From JAJDXO01 sp965213765 (GTDB lineage: Bacteria > Pseudomonadota > Alphaproteobacteria > Rhodospirillales > UBA2165), in NCBI GenBank assembly GCA_965213765.1, contig OZ243926.1:744001-808000 (forward strand): DNA of 64,000 bases, in the 5' to 3' direction. The position numbers and the translations under genes are program-made. Below are positions 37,620 through 45,819 of the stretch, piece by piece (position 1 is the first letter of the stretch; every line of letters starts with the position of its first letter). The notes beneath the pieces were generated by a model that was given only the letters and a program-made list of their open reading frames with translations, made no database searches and was not told the origin of the DNA.

Positions 37620-38387
37620 ATGACCAGACGCTTCCAGTCGATTTTGATTACCGGCGCTTCAAGCGGCATAGGCGCCGCCCTCGCGGAAGCTTATGCCGCG
37701 CCCGGCGTCAGCCTGTTCCTGTGTGGCCGCGACCCGGCGCGACTGAAGGAGATTAGGGAAAATTGCCTGGCGGCCGGAGCGGCGCGGGTGGAGGTTCAAC
37801 CGCTCGACGTTACCGACCGGCAGGCCATGGAAGAATGGGTCACCCGAACCGACAGCGATCATCCCCTCGATCTGGTGATCGCCAACGCCGGGGTAAGCGG
37901 CGATACCAGCGGCGGCGCGGGCGCGCCCGAACGGGACCGATTGGTTCGTGAGGTGAAGGTGAACGGCGTGCTCAACACCGTTGATCCGCTAGTCCCCCGA
38001 ATGGTGGCGCGCGGACGGGGACAGATCGTTATCATGAGCTCCCTGGCGAGCTTCCGCGGCATGCCCGGCGCACCACAATATGCCGCCGCCAACGCATGGG
38101 CCCGCAGCTACGGTGAAGGCTTGAGAGGCCGGCTGGCGGCCAACGGAATCGGCGTCAGCGTCGTTTGCCCGGGGTTCGTCGTCAGCCGCATCACCGATAA
38201 GAACAAGTTTCACATGCCCTTGCTGATGGGTGCGCCCAAGGCCGCCCGCATCATCCGGCAGGGGATTGCCCGCAACCGGCCGCGGATCGCGTTCCCGTGG
38301 CTCTTCCATGCGATGCTTGTATTGATCGCCGCCCTGCCCCCCGGCCTGACCGATCGTTTCTTCGCCGGTCTTCCGCGCAAGGAGTAA
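37620..38387 (+). CDS. SDR family oxidoreductase with altered catalytic motif
   Basis: A 255-residue short-chain dehydrogenase. The NAD(P) loop is TGASSGIGAAL at residues 11-21, NAG is at 89-91, and the active-site Ser lies in IVIMSSL near 140. The YxxxK motif reads YAAAN (Tyr154, Asn158), so the catalytic lysine is replaced by asparagine. The frame is open far upstream, antisense to yicC; the chosen ATG gives a normal N-terminus. A C-terminal hydrophobic stretch (HAMLVLIAALPPGL) may contact membranes. Substrate unknown. Confidence 0.85.
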   Translation: MTRRFQSILITGASSGIGAALAEAYAAPGVSLFLCGRDPARLKEIRENCLAAGAARVEVQPLDVTDRQAMEEWVTRTDSDHPLDLVIANAGVSGDTSGGAGAPERDRLVREVKVNGVLNTVDPLVPRMVARGRGQIVIMSSLASFRGMPGAPQYAAANAWARSYGEGLRGRLAANGIGVSVVCPGFVVSRITDKNKFHMPLLMGAPKAARIIRQGIARNRPRIAFPWLFHAMLVLIAALPPGLTDRFFAGLPRKE

Positions 38388-38391
38388 CAAG

Positions 38392-39372
38392 TCACTGGGC
38401 GGATCGCCGCTCCCGCTCAATCCGCCGCCACTTGGCGACGTTGGCATTGTGTTCCCGAAGCGTCCGGGCAAACAAATGCCCCCCCTTGCCGTCGGCAACG
38501 AAATAGAGATCGCCGGTTGCCGCGGGGTTGACCGCCGCCTCGAGGGACGCCCGGCCCGGATTCGCGATCGGGCCCGGTGGCAGGCCGCGAATGACATACG
38601 TGTTGAACGGATGATCATTGGCGAGATCGGCACGGGTCAGCCCCCGTCCGAGCGGCCCCCGGCCATCGGTCAATCCGTAAACCACGGTCGGATCGGATTG
38701 CAGGCGCATGCCCTTGTTGAGACGGTTGACGAAGACGCCGGCGACCCGCTGGCGCTCATCGGCGCGCCCGGTCTCCTTTTCGATTATGGAGGCCAGGATG
38801 ACGGCTTCAGCGGGCGATTTGACCGGCAGGCCAGGGGGACGGCGCTGCCAAATCTCCTCCAAGACATCCGCCATCGCGACCCGCATCCGCCCGACGATCT
38901 GCTCCCGGGTGTCGCCGTATGAAAAATGATAGGTTTCCGGCAACAGCGACCCCTCGTCGGGCCGCCGCCTGATTTCTCCCGACAACTCTTCGGTTGCCCG
39001 AAGCTGCGCCAGTATCTGCGCGGTGGTCAGCCCCTCGGCAACCGTCAGCCGGCGGACGACGGTTTTGCCCCCGTCCAAAAGGCCGGCAAACGCCCGCAGG
39101 CTGAGGGACGGAGGGATAGCATACTCACCGGCCTTGAGCGTCTTATCCGGGTCCAGCAGCCGTAGGCCGGCGCGGAACACGAACGCGGATCGAATCAGGC
39201 CGCGGCCCTGCAAATCCCGGGCGATGGCATCGACACCGGTTCCTTCGTCGATGATGATCGTCGTGCCGATATTGTAGGGCCCGGGACGGAGGTATTCCGC
39301 GTAGCCCCAGGCAACGACGCCGCCAGTCGCCAGCCCGACCGCCAGAACAAATCCGAATAGCCAGCGGAGCAT
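38392..39372 (-). CDS. mltG: Endolytic murein transglycosylase MltG
   Basis: A 326-residue YceG-domain protein with one N-terminal membrane anchor (LFGFVLAVGLATGGVVAWGY). The catalytic Glu lies in ASIIEKETGRADERQRVAGV, followed by NRLNKGMRLQSDPTVVYGL. MltG cuts nascent glycan strands and helps set their length. It lies 15 bp after fabF on the same strand, as in many proteobacteria. Confidence 0.95.
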   Translation of the reverse strand: MLRWLFGFVLAVGLATGGVVAWGYAEYLRPGPYNIGTTIIIDEGTGVDAIARDLQGRGLIRSAFVFRAGLRLLDPDKTLKAGEYAIPPSLSLRAFAGLLDGGKTVVRRLTVAEGLTTAQILAQLRATEELSGEIRRRPDEGSLLPETYHFSYGDTREQIVGRMRVAMADVLEEIWQRRPPGLPVKSPAEAVILASIIEKETGRADERQRVAGVFVNRLNKGMRLQSDPTVVYGLTDGRGPLGRGLTRADLANDHPFNTYVIRGLPPGPIANPGRASLEAAVNPAATGDLYFVADGKGGHLFARTLREHNANVAKWRRIERERRSAQ

Positions 39373-39387
39373 GCGGCGCCAGGCCTC

Positions 39388-40659
39388 CTAGGATGGAGCG
39401 GTAAGGATCAGCGACGCGTTGGTTCCGCCAAAGCCGAAAGAATTGGAGAGCGCCGTCTTGATGGGCCGCTCCTGGGCCTGGTGCGGCACTAAATTGATGT
39501 CGCAGCTTTCCGACGGGTTATCCAAGTTCAAGGTCGGCGGTGCCACGCCGTGCTTTATCGCCAGAATGCAAAACACTGCCTCGACGGAGCCGGCCGCGCC
39601 CAACAGGTGCCCGATGGAGGACTTGGTAGACGACATGGCGATCTCATAGGCGTGGTCGCCAAACAGCCGCTTTACCGCGCCAACCTCGATCTCGTCGCCC
39701 AGCGGCGTCGACGTGCCGTGGGCGTTAACGTAGTCGATATCCTCCGCGTTCAGACCCGCCCGTTTGAGGGCCGCCTTCATGGCGCGGAAACCACCGTTGC
39801 CGTCTTCCGCCGGCGCCGTAATGTGGTGAGCGTCCCCCGACATCCCGTAACCGACGACCTCGGCATAGATTTTGGCGCCTCGCTTCTTGGCGTGCTCCAA
39901 TTCCTCAAGCACGACGATGCCGGCGCCCTCGCCGATGACGAACCCGTCCCGGTCCTTATCGTAGGGACGCGAGGCCTTCTCGGGCGTATCATTGAAACCG
40001 GTCGACAAGGCGCGGGCCTGGGCGAACCCTGCCATACCGAGCCGGCAGATCGCTGCTTCGGAGCCGCCGGCCACCATCACGTCGGCGTCGTCCAGCATGA
40101 TCATCCGCGCCGCATCACCGATGGCGTGCGCGCCGGAAGCGCACGCAGTGACGACGGCATGGTTCGGTCCCTTAAATCCAAACCGGATGGAAACCTGGCC
40201 GGACGTCAAGTTGATCAGGCTGGCCGGAATGAAAAACGGGCTGAGCTTGCGGACCGCCTGGTTGGCGATGACCGCGGCGCCTTTCTCAATCTCGCGAAGG
40301 CCGCCGATGCCGGAACCGATGAGAACGCCCGTGCGCTCCAGCGACTCCTCATCATCAGGGGTCCAGCCCGCATCCCTAACCGCCTCCTCGGCGGCGGCCA
40401 GCCCGAAGATGATGAAGTTGTCCATGCGGCGCTGTTCCTTGCCCGACACCACATCGTCAAAATTGAAACTGCCCGCCGGCGCGTCATCGCCGTCGGCAAT
40501 CGGCACCTGACCCGCGATCTTGGACGACAGGTCCGATACATCAAATGAGGTGATGGCCTGAATGCCCGATTGGGCGCCGATTAGCCGTTCCCACGACGTA
40601 CCAACACCGTTTCCAAGCGGCGTTACGATCCCGACACCAGTGACAACGACACGTCTCAT
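39388..40659 (-). CDS. fabF: Beta-ketoacyl-ACP synthase II
   Basis: A 423-residue elongation condensing enzyme with the full Cys-His-His triad: Cys173 (VTACASGAHAI), His314 (NAHGTSTPLGD) and His351 (SSIGHLLGAAG). It extends acyl-ACP with malonyl-ACP in fatty acid synthesis. Order on the minus strand is fabD-fabG-acpP-fabF-mltG. The 70-bp gap after acpP suggests one transcript. Confidence 0.96.
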   Translation of the reverse strand: MRRVVVTGVGIVTPLGNGVGTSWERLIGAQSGIQAITSFDVSDLSSKIAGQVPIADGDDAPAGSFNFDDVVSGKEQRRMDNFIIFGLAAAEEAVRDAGWTPDDEESLERTGVLIGSGIGGLREIEKGAAVIANQAVRKLSPFFIPASLINLTSGQVSIRFGFKGPNHAVVTACASGAHAIGDAARMIMLDDADVMVAGGSEAAICRLGMAGFAQARALSTGFNDTPEKASRPYDKDRDGFVIGEGAGIVVLEELEHAKKRGAKIYAEVVGYGMSGDAHHITAPAEDGNGGFRAMKAALKRAGLNAEDIDYVNAHGTSTPLGDEIEVGAVKRLFGDHAYEIAMSSTKSSIGHLLGAAGSVEAVFCILAIKHGVAPPTLNLDNPSESCDINLVPHQAQERPIKTALSNSFGFGGTNASLILTAPS

Positions 40660-40729
40660 GTGAACCGCTGCTCTCGGTCGACCGGCCGCCTAGGTCAACC
40701 AGGTAAATGGATAAACGCGAGGCGGTCGG

Positions 40730-40966
40730 TTAGGCCTGCGACGACAGGAAGTCGACCGCGTCCTTCACGGTGAGGATCTTCTCAGCGGCGTCGTCGGGTA
40801 TTTCGCATCCGAATTCTTCTTCAAACGCCATCACCAATTCGACGGTGTCCAGGCTGTCCGCACCCAGATCGTCGATGAAGCTGGCGGTGTCCGTCACCTT
40901 GTCTTCTTCCACGCCAAGGTGTTCGACAATAATGCCCTTAACCCGTCCGGCAATATCATCACTCAT
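40730..40966 (-). CDS. acpP: Acyl carrier protein
   Basis: A 78-residue acidic protein. Ser38 in DDLGADSLDTVELVMAFE is the phosphopantetheine attachment site. It carries growing acyl chains for the fab enzymes around it. A GAGG ribosome site lies close to the ATG. The 148 bp upstream (40967-41114) probably hold an extra promoter; a TATACA near 41010 on the minus strand is a candidate -10. Confidence 0.97.
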   Translation of the reverse strand: MSDDIAGRVKGIIVEHLGVEEDKVTDTASFIDDLGADSLDTVELVMAFEEEFGCEIPDDAAEKILTVKDAVDFLSSQA

Positions 40967-41114
40967 TCGCTTGTACCTCGATATGTTCTTAAGGCTGCGG
41001 CCCTGTATACCGGCTGAAGATTGTCAGATTCCAGCGGAAGACCGCAAAAGGAGCCCGTTGGTAACACACTTTTTTCGGTATGACTAGCGCTCGAACAAGG
41101 CCGAAAGAGCCCGG

Positions 41115-41852
41115 TCAAATCATTGCCATTCCGCCATTTATATGAAGGGTTTGGCCCGTCACATAAGCGGCTTCCCCGCTGGCCAAATAGACCGCGGCAG
41201 CGGCGACGTCATCCACCTCGCCCAATCTGCCGGCAGGGATTCGCGCCGTGATCTGCGCTTGCTGCTCCTCGGTGAGCGCGTCGGTCATCGCGGTGACAAT
41301 GAAGCCGGGCGCGATGCAGTTGACGGTGATGCCGCGGCTCGCGACTTCCTGGGCAAGCGACTTGGACATGCCGATCATGCCGGCCTTGGAGGCGGCGTAA
41401 TTGGCCTGACCGGGATTGCCGGTCAAGCCGACCACGGAGGTAATCCCAATGATCCGCCCCCAGCGGGCCTTCATCATCCCCCGCAGGCAGGCGCGCGCGA
41501 GCCGGAATGAGGCGGTCAGGTTGACGTCAATGACGGCCTGCCATTCCTCATCCTTCATCCGCATGGCCAGATTGTCGCGGGTGAGGCCCGCATTGTTGAT
41601 CAGGATATCGATCCCGCCCATAGCCTCGCCCGCCGCCTCGGCCAGCGCATCGGGGCCGCCCGCATCGGATAGATCGCCGGGGACGGCATGCGCCCGCTCA
41701 CCCAGTTCTCCCGCCAAGGCTTCCAACACCTCGACCCGGGTGCCCGACAAGGCAACCACCGCGCCTTGGGCATGGAGGGCCTTGGCGACGGCCGACCCGA
41801 TTCCGCCGGATGCGCCGGTGACCAGTGCCCGCTTGTCCGTCAGGTCCAGCAT
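41115..41852 (-). CDS. fabG: 3-oxoacyl-ACP reductase FabG
   Basis: A 245-residue SDR with an intact Ser139-Tyr152-Lys156 triad (ITSVVG and NYAASKAG) and the cofactor loop VTGASGGIGSAVAKAL. It reduces ketoacyl-ACP with NADPH. It follows fabD by 11 bp and is followed by acpP. Compare the nearby SDR at 37620, which lacks the lysine. Confidence 0.96.
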   Translation of the reverse strand: MLDLTDKRALVTGASGGIGSAVAKALHAQGAVVALSGTRVEVLEALAGELGERAHAVPGDLSDAGGPDALAEAAGEAMGGIDILINNAGLTRDNLAMRMKDEEWQAVIDVNLTASFRLARACLRGMMKARWGRIIGITSVVGLTGNPGQANYAASKAGMIGMSKSLAQEVASRGITVNCIAPGFIVTAMTDALTEEQQAQITARIPAGRLGEVDDVAAAAVYLASGEAAYVTGQTLHINGGMAMI

Positions 41853-41863
41853 GGTTTCGCTCC

Positions 41864-42808
41864 TCAGAGTGTTTTGACGAATTCTTCGATGTCTTCGGGG
41901 GTCTGCACCGAGACGCCCGCGAGTTCCTTGTCAATCCGGCGGGTCAGTCCGCCGAGCACCTTGCCGGCGCCGAGCTCGACCACCGTGTCGACCCCATTGT
42001 CCCGCATATACAAAACCGATTCCCGCCAGCGGACGCGCGCCGTCACCTGCTCGACCAGCAGCTTGCGGATCCTATCCGGGTCATCCGCGGCTTCGGCCGT
42101 AACGTTGGCGATCACCGGTACGGCCGGCGCGCTCAGTGTGATCGCTCCCAGTTCCTGTTCCATTGCCTCCGCCGCCGGGGCCATCATGGCGCAATGGAAC
42201 GGCGCGCTGACCGCCAATTTCACGGCGCGTTTGACGCCTTCTTCCGCGGCGATCCCGACTGCCCGGTCGATGGCCGCCGTGGCGCCGGACAAAACGACCT
42301 GACCGTCGGCATTGTCGTTGGCCGCGGTACAGACCTCATCGCCTGCCGCGCGCTCGGCGATGTCTTCCGCCTGCTCCAGCGTCGCGCCGATCAGCGCCGC
42401 CATGCCGCCCTCACCGACTGGGACCGCTTCCTGCATGGCGGTACCGCGGGCCCGCAGCACCCGGGCCGCATCGGCGAACGCGAACGTCCCGCCGGCGGTC
42501 AGCGCCGAATATTCGCCGAGGGAATGGCCGGCGACATACTTGCCGGCCGCGGCGAGATCGAGGTTGGCTTCTTTCTCGAGCACCCGGAAGACGGCGAGGC
42601 TCACGGCCATCAGGGCAGGTTGCGCATTGGCGGTCAGGGTCAGTTCGTCCTCGGGCCCTTCGAACATCACCTTCGAGAGCCTCTCCGAGAGCGCGTCGTC
42701 GAGTTCCTCGAAGACGTAGCGGGCCTCCGGGAAGGCGTTTGCGAGATCCTGGCCCATGCCGACGGCCTGGGACCCCTGCCCCGGAAAAACAAACGAACGA
42801 ACTGCCAT
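41864..42808 (-). CDS. fabD: Malonyl-CoA-ACP transacylase
   Basis: A 314-residue enzyme that loads malonyl groups on ACP. The nucleophile is Ser96 in GHSLGEYSAL, with a partner His205 in SAPFHCAMM; the N-terminus FVFPGQGSQAVGMG is standard. It is the first gene of the fab unit. In related genomes rpsF lies just beyond, in the opposite direction. Here a 10-kb accessory block comes between. Confidence 0.96.
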   Translation of the reverse strand: MAVRSFVFPGQGSQAVGMGQDLANAFPEARYVFEELDDALSERLSKVMFEGPEDELTLTANAQPALMAVSLAVFRVLEKEANLDLAAAGKYVAGHSLGEYSALTAGGTFAFADAARVLRARGTAMQEAVPVGEGGMAALIGATLEQAEDIAERAAGDEVCTAANDNADGQVVLSGATAAIDRAVGIAAEEGVKRAVKLAVSAPFHCAMMAPAAEAMEQELGAITLSAPAVPVIANVTAEAADDPDRIRKLLVEQVTARVRWRESVLYMRDNGVDTVVELGAGKVLGGLTRRIDKELAGVSVQTPEDIEEFVKTL

Positions 42809-42827
42809 GATGTTCCTGTCGATGTGA

Positions 42828-42877
42828 CGTGCCGCCCGGGATGGACGTGCCGGGATGGGCGTGCCGGGATTGGCGTG
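42828..42877. repeat. Short tandem repeat, about 14-bp unit
   Basis: The unit CGTGCCGGGATGGG occurs about three times in a row with small changes (the first has an extra CCGC). It lies in the leader region just upstream of fabD. No function is evident; it could vary in copy number between strains. Confidence 0.5.
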
Positions 42878-43014
42878 TATGAATTTTCGACAGTGATAGC
42901 GCGCGGCGGGTTGGAGTCAAGAATTGCACCGCTCGCCGGTCCCAACGATTCTATTTTGCTTCCGGCCCGAATAGTCTATTTCCCTATCGGGGTGGCAAAC
43001 ATTCGGAACACACC

Positions 43015-43395
43015 ATGACCAAAGAACTGTTCGTCAACGGCACCCTCATGCGGGGACTGGCCCTGCATCCCAATCTGGACGGCGCCGAGTTCATGGGCGA
43101 GTTCCGGACCGCGCCGGTTTACCGCCTCTATTCGATCGGCGACGTCCATCCCGGCATGTTCGAGGTCGATGAAGGCGGCGTTTCGGTCGCCGGCGAAATG
43201 TACCGGATGAGCGACGAAATCTGGGAGAATGTCGAGGCCGGCGAGCCGCCTCACCTTTACTGCGGCCCGGTCAAGCTGGAGAACGGTGACGTGGTTGACG
43301 GCATCCTGTTTCCCCGGGATATCGCCGAGGCCGAACACAAGGACATCTCCGAATTCGGCGACTGGCGGGCCTACGCCGCAACCCCTCGGGACTAG
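43015..43395 (+). CDS. Stand-alone allophanate-hydrolase C-domain-like / AIG2-type protein
   Basis: A 126-residue protein starting MTKELFVNGTLMRGLALHPN, with the gamma-glutamylcyclotransferase (AIG2) fold motif NGTLMRG. The body (FRTAPVYRLYSIGDVHPGMF and ISEFGDWRAY) resembles the C-terminal domain of allophanate hydrolase (AtzF) more than a typical cyclotransferase. In AtzF that domain is reported to handle the carboxylated intermediate of allophanate breakdown. Here it is encoded alone, 101 bp before a biuret-hydrolase-like gene, which supports a link to urea-type nitrogen compounds. The catalytic role is inferred. Confidence 0.75.
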   Translation: MTKELFVNGTLMRGLALHPNLDGAEFMGEFRTAPVYRLYSIGDVHPGMFEVDEGGVSVAGEMYRMSDEIWENVEAGEPPHLYCGPVKLENGDVVDGILFPRDIAEAEHKDISEFGDWRAYAATPRD

Positions 43396-43434
43396 ATCTC
43401 TAGACATAGTTGTGACGTTTCTGTGGTTATTCGA

Positions 43435-43460
43435 CGGCGGGAATGTTACGGTTCCCGCCG
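43435..43460 (+). promoter_or_regulatory. Perfect 9-bp inverted repeat before the cysteine hydrolase gene
   Basis: CGGCGGGAA (43435-43443) and TTCCCGCCG (43452-43460) form a perfect hairpin with an 8-base loop, 36 bp before the next start codon. No T-tract follows, so it is not a classic terminator. It could be an operator or an mRNA structure at the start of the downstream operon. Confidence 0.5.
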
Positions 43461-43496
43461 CTGTTGGGGAGGACGCACCTACCATCTGGAGGGGGC

Positions 43497-44174
43497 ATGC
43501 CATTCGCGTTCGATGCCGAACCCTACGCGTTGGAGTTTGAGTGTAAGACGACGGCGCTGCTGATCATCGACATGCAGCGCGACTTTGTGGAGCCCGGCGG
43601 GTTCGGCGAAATGCTGGGCAACGACGTCTCCCTTCTCCGCGCCGCCATCGATCCCTGCAAACGTATTCTCGCCGCCGCGCGCGAAGCCGGTCTTCTGGTG
43701 ATGCACACGCGCGAAGGCCATCGCCCCGACCTGGCAGACGCGCCGCCGACCAAGCTCGCCCGGGGCGGGCTTGAGACCGGCATCGGCGCCGACGGGCCCA
43801 TGGGGCGCATTTTGATCCGCGGTGAACCGGGTCACGAGATCATTCCCGAACTCGCGCCGAAGCCCGGCGAACCGGTAATCGACAAGTCCGGCAAGGGTGC
43901 GTTTTACGAAACCGATTTGCAGCTCATGCTCCGCAACAACAACATCCGCACGATCATCGTTTGCGGCGTGACCACCGAGGTCTGCGTCCACACGACCGTA
44001 CGCGAAGCCAACGACCGGGGCTACGAGTGCCTGGTCCTGGAAGACTGCGTCGGGTCGTATTTTCCGGAATTTCAACGTGTCGGCATCGACATGATCAAGG
44101 CCCAGGGCGGCATCTTCGGATGGGTGTCGAACTCGGAAAACGCCATCGCCGGACTCAACCGGTGCGCCCCCTAA
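43497..44174 (+). CDS. Isochorismatase-family cysteine hydrolase, biuret hydrolase-like
   Basis: A 225-residue amidase-type hydrolase with an intact triad: Asp25 (LLIIDMQRDF), Lys133 (SGKGAFYETD) and Cys163 (GVTTEVCVHTT). The N-terminal region VEPGGFGEMLGNDVSLLR and the TREGHRPDL loop match biuret amidohydrolase (BiuH) closely. Related ureidoacrylate or oxamate amidases are alternatives. A strong GGAGGGGG site precedes the ATG. It opens the gene run permease-DUF2877-FdrA-DUF1116-carbamate kinase, implying that a ureido or amide compound feeds that pathway. Confidence 0.82.
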   Translation: MPFAFDAEPYALEFECKTTALLIIDMQRDFVEPGGFGEMLGNDVSLLRAAIDPCKRILAAAREAGLLVMHTREGHRPDLADAPPTKLARGGLETGIGADGPMGRILIRGEPGHEIIPELAPKPGEPVIDKSGKGAFYETDLQLMLRNNNIRTIIVCGVTTEVCVHTTVREANDRGYECLVLEDCVGSYFPEFQRVGIDMIKAQGGIFGWVSNSENAIAGLNRCAP

Positions 44175-44215
44175 CCGGGGCACCGTCGTCAACCGTCTAA
44201 AAAAGGGGTGAAGTT

Positions 44216-45763
44216 ATGGAACGACAAGCATCTTGGTGGGAACCGGGCGATTGGAACGGGTTCTTTGGTTTAGGCACCAATGTTCTGGTCAACCTCCTCG
44301 TCCTCACAGGGCTTTTGAAATTTGTCATCGGCATACCGGACGAAGTCTTGTTCGGTACCATCCTGCCGGCGGTGGGTCTGATGCTGTTCTTGGGCAACGT
44401 ATACTATTCCTGGATGGCCATGAGGCTCTCGGCCAAGGAGGGGCGCAGCGACGTCACCGCCCTGCCCTCCGGTCCCAGCGTGCCGCACATGTTCTTCGTG
44501 GTCTTCGCCATCATGCTGCCGATCAAGGCATCGAATGGATGGCAGGCCGCGTGGCAGGCCGGTATGATCTGGGTGTTCGTCGAAGGCATCGTGTTGTTCG
44601 CCTGCGCCCACATCGCACCGAGCATCCGCAGGATTACGCCGCGGGCGGCCCTGTTGGGGACGCTGGCCGGTATCTCCATCACCTTTATCTCCATGCGGCC
44701 GGCCTTCGAGATCGCCGAGACGCCGATCATCGGCCTGGTCTGCCTGGCGATCATCCTGGCGGCCTGGTTCGGCAAGATCCGCTATCCCGGCAACGTGCCG
44801 GGTGGTCTGGTCGCTATCGCCGTCGGCACCATCCTGGCGTGGCTGAGCTACGTCTTCGGCTGGGGCTTCGGTGGCATGAATCCGGACGCGGTTTCCGGTT
44901 CCGTCGCCAATATCGGCTTCTCCTTTGCCTGGTTCGAGATCGGCAATTTGATCGAAGGCTGGCAGTTCCTCGCCCTGGTCGCCGTCACCGCTATCCCATT
45001 CGGCGTCTATGACTTCATCGAAGCCATGGATAACGTGGAGAGCGCGTCGGCCGCGGGCGACGAGTATTCCGAGCGAGAGGCCATCAGCGCCGAGGGCATC
45101 ATCAGCCTGTTCGGCACGCTGCTCGGCAGCCCATTCGCCAACGCGGTGTATATCGGCCATCCGGGCTGGAAATCCATCGGCGGCCGGGTCGGCTATTCGT
45201 TGGCCACCGGCGTCATGGTCCTGGTGCTCACCTGGCTGTCCATCGTACCGCTGATTCTGGCCATCGTGCCCGTCGTGGCGATTATCCCGATCCTGTTGTA
45301 CATCGGGGCGCTGATCGGCGCGCAGGCGTTCCAGGAAACGCCCAAGAACCATGCGCCGGCCATCGTGCTGGCTCTGGTGCCCAACCTGGCCGCGTGGGCC
45401 AAGGTGCAGATCGACGGGGCGCTGGGCGCCGCGGGGACCAATGCGGCAGCCGTGGGGCTCGATAAGATGGCGCAGAACGGCGTCCTCTATAACGGTCTCG
45501 AGGTGTTGGCCGGCGGGGCCGTGGTCACGGGTCTCCTGTGGGGCTCGATGGCGGTGCTGCTGATCGAGAGGAAGGCCATGGCAGCGGGGCATGTGGCGAT
45601 TGCCGCCGCTGTCCTAACCTTCTTCGGCTTCATCCACGGATCGGCCGTCGCCGTCAACGTTTCGCCGTTGGTGACGATCTCATACGTGATCGTCGGCGTG
45701 CTGTTCTACGGCATGTCGAAGATGGCCACCGAGGAAGAGGCCTCATCAGGCGCTGCCGAGTAG
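44216..45763 (+). CDS. Polytopic permease, xanthine/uracil (NCS2/AzgA-like) type
   Basis: A 515-residue membrane protein with at least twelve hydrophobic segments. It begins MERQASWWEPGDWNGFFGLG and has a DVTALPSGPSVPHMFF loop, reminiscent of the NCS2/AzgA family of nucleobase transporters. Family placement is by overall look and context, not by a decisive motif. It lies between the cysteine hydrolase and the carbamoyltransferase-like genes, so it most likely imports the pathway substrate. A strong AAAAAAGGGGTG ribosome site precedes it. Confidence 0.7.
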   Translation: MERQASWWEPGDWNGFFGLGTNVLVNLLVLTGLLKFVIGIPDEVLFGTILPAVGLMLFLGNVYYSWMAMRLSAKEGRSDVTALPSGPSVPHMFFVVFAIMLPIKASNGWQAAWQAGMIWVFVEGIVLFACAHIAPSIRRITPRAALLGTLAGISITFISMRPAFEIAETPIIGLVCLAIILAAWFGKIRYPGNVPGGLVAIAVGTILAWLSYVFGWGFGGMNPDAVSGSVANIGFSFAWFEIGNLIEGWQFLALVAVTAIPFGVYDFIEAMDNVESASAAGDEYSEREAISAEGIISLFGTLLGSPFANAVYIGHPGWKSIGGRVGYSLATGVMVLVLTWLSIVPLILAIVPVVAIIPILLYIGALIGAQAFQETPKNHAPAIVLALVPNLAAWAKVQIDGALGAAGTNAAAVGLDKMAQNGVLYNGLEVLAGGAVVTGLLWGSMAVLLIERKAMAAGHVAIAAAVLTFFGFIHGSAVAVNVSPLVTISYVIVGVLFYGMSKMATEEEASSGAAE

Positions 45764-45770
45764 CAACACT

Positions 45771-45798
45771 CCCCGGGACGGCACATGCCGTCCCGGGG
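45771..45798 (+). terminator. Perfect 13-bp hairpin between permease and DUF2877 genes
   Basis: CCCCGGGACGGCA and TGCCGTCCCGGGG face each other across two bases, 8 bp after the permease stop and 22 bp before the next ATG. Stability must be high. No run of T follows, so strict intrinsic termination is doubtful. It more likely limits read-through or protects the 3' end of the upstream mRNA, setting different levels for permease and enzymes. Confidence 0.55.
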
Positions 45799-45819
45799 AC
45801 GACTACGCCAAGGGGACCC

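Noticed and set aside
43392..43403. CTAG-ATCT-CTAG, which could be an excision footprint of a CTAG-targeting element
   Set aside because: The first CTAG is part of the stop region of the upstream gene and only four bases separate the sites. There is no remnant of element ends.
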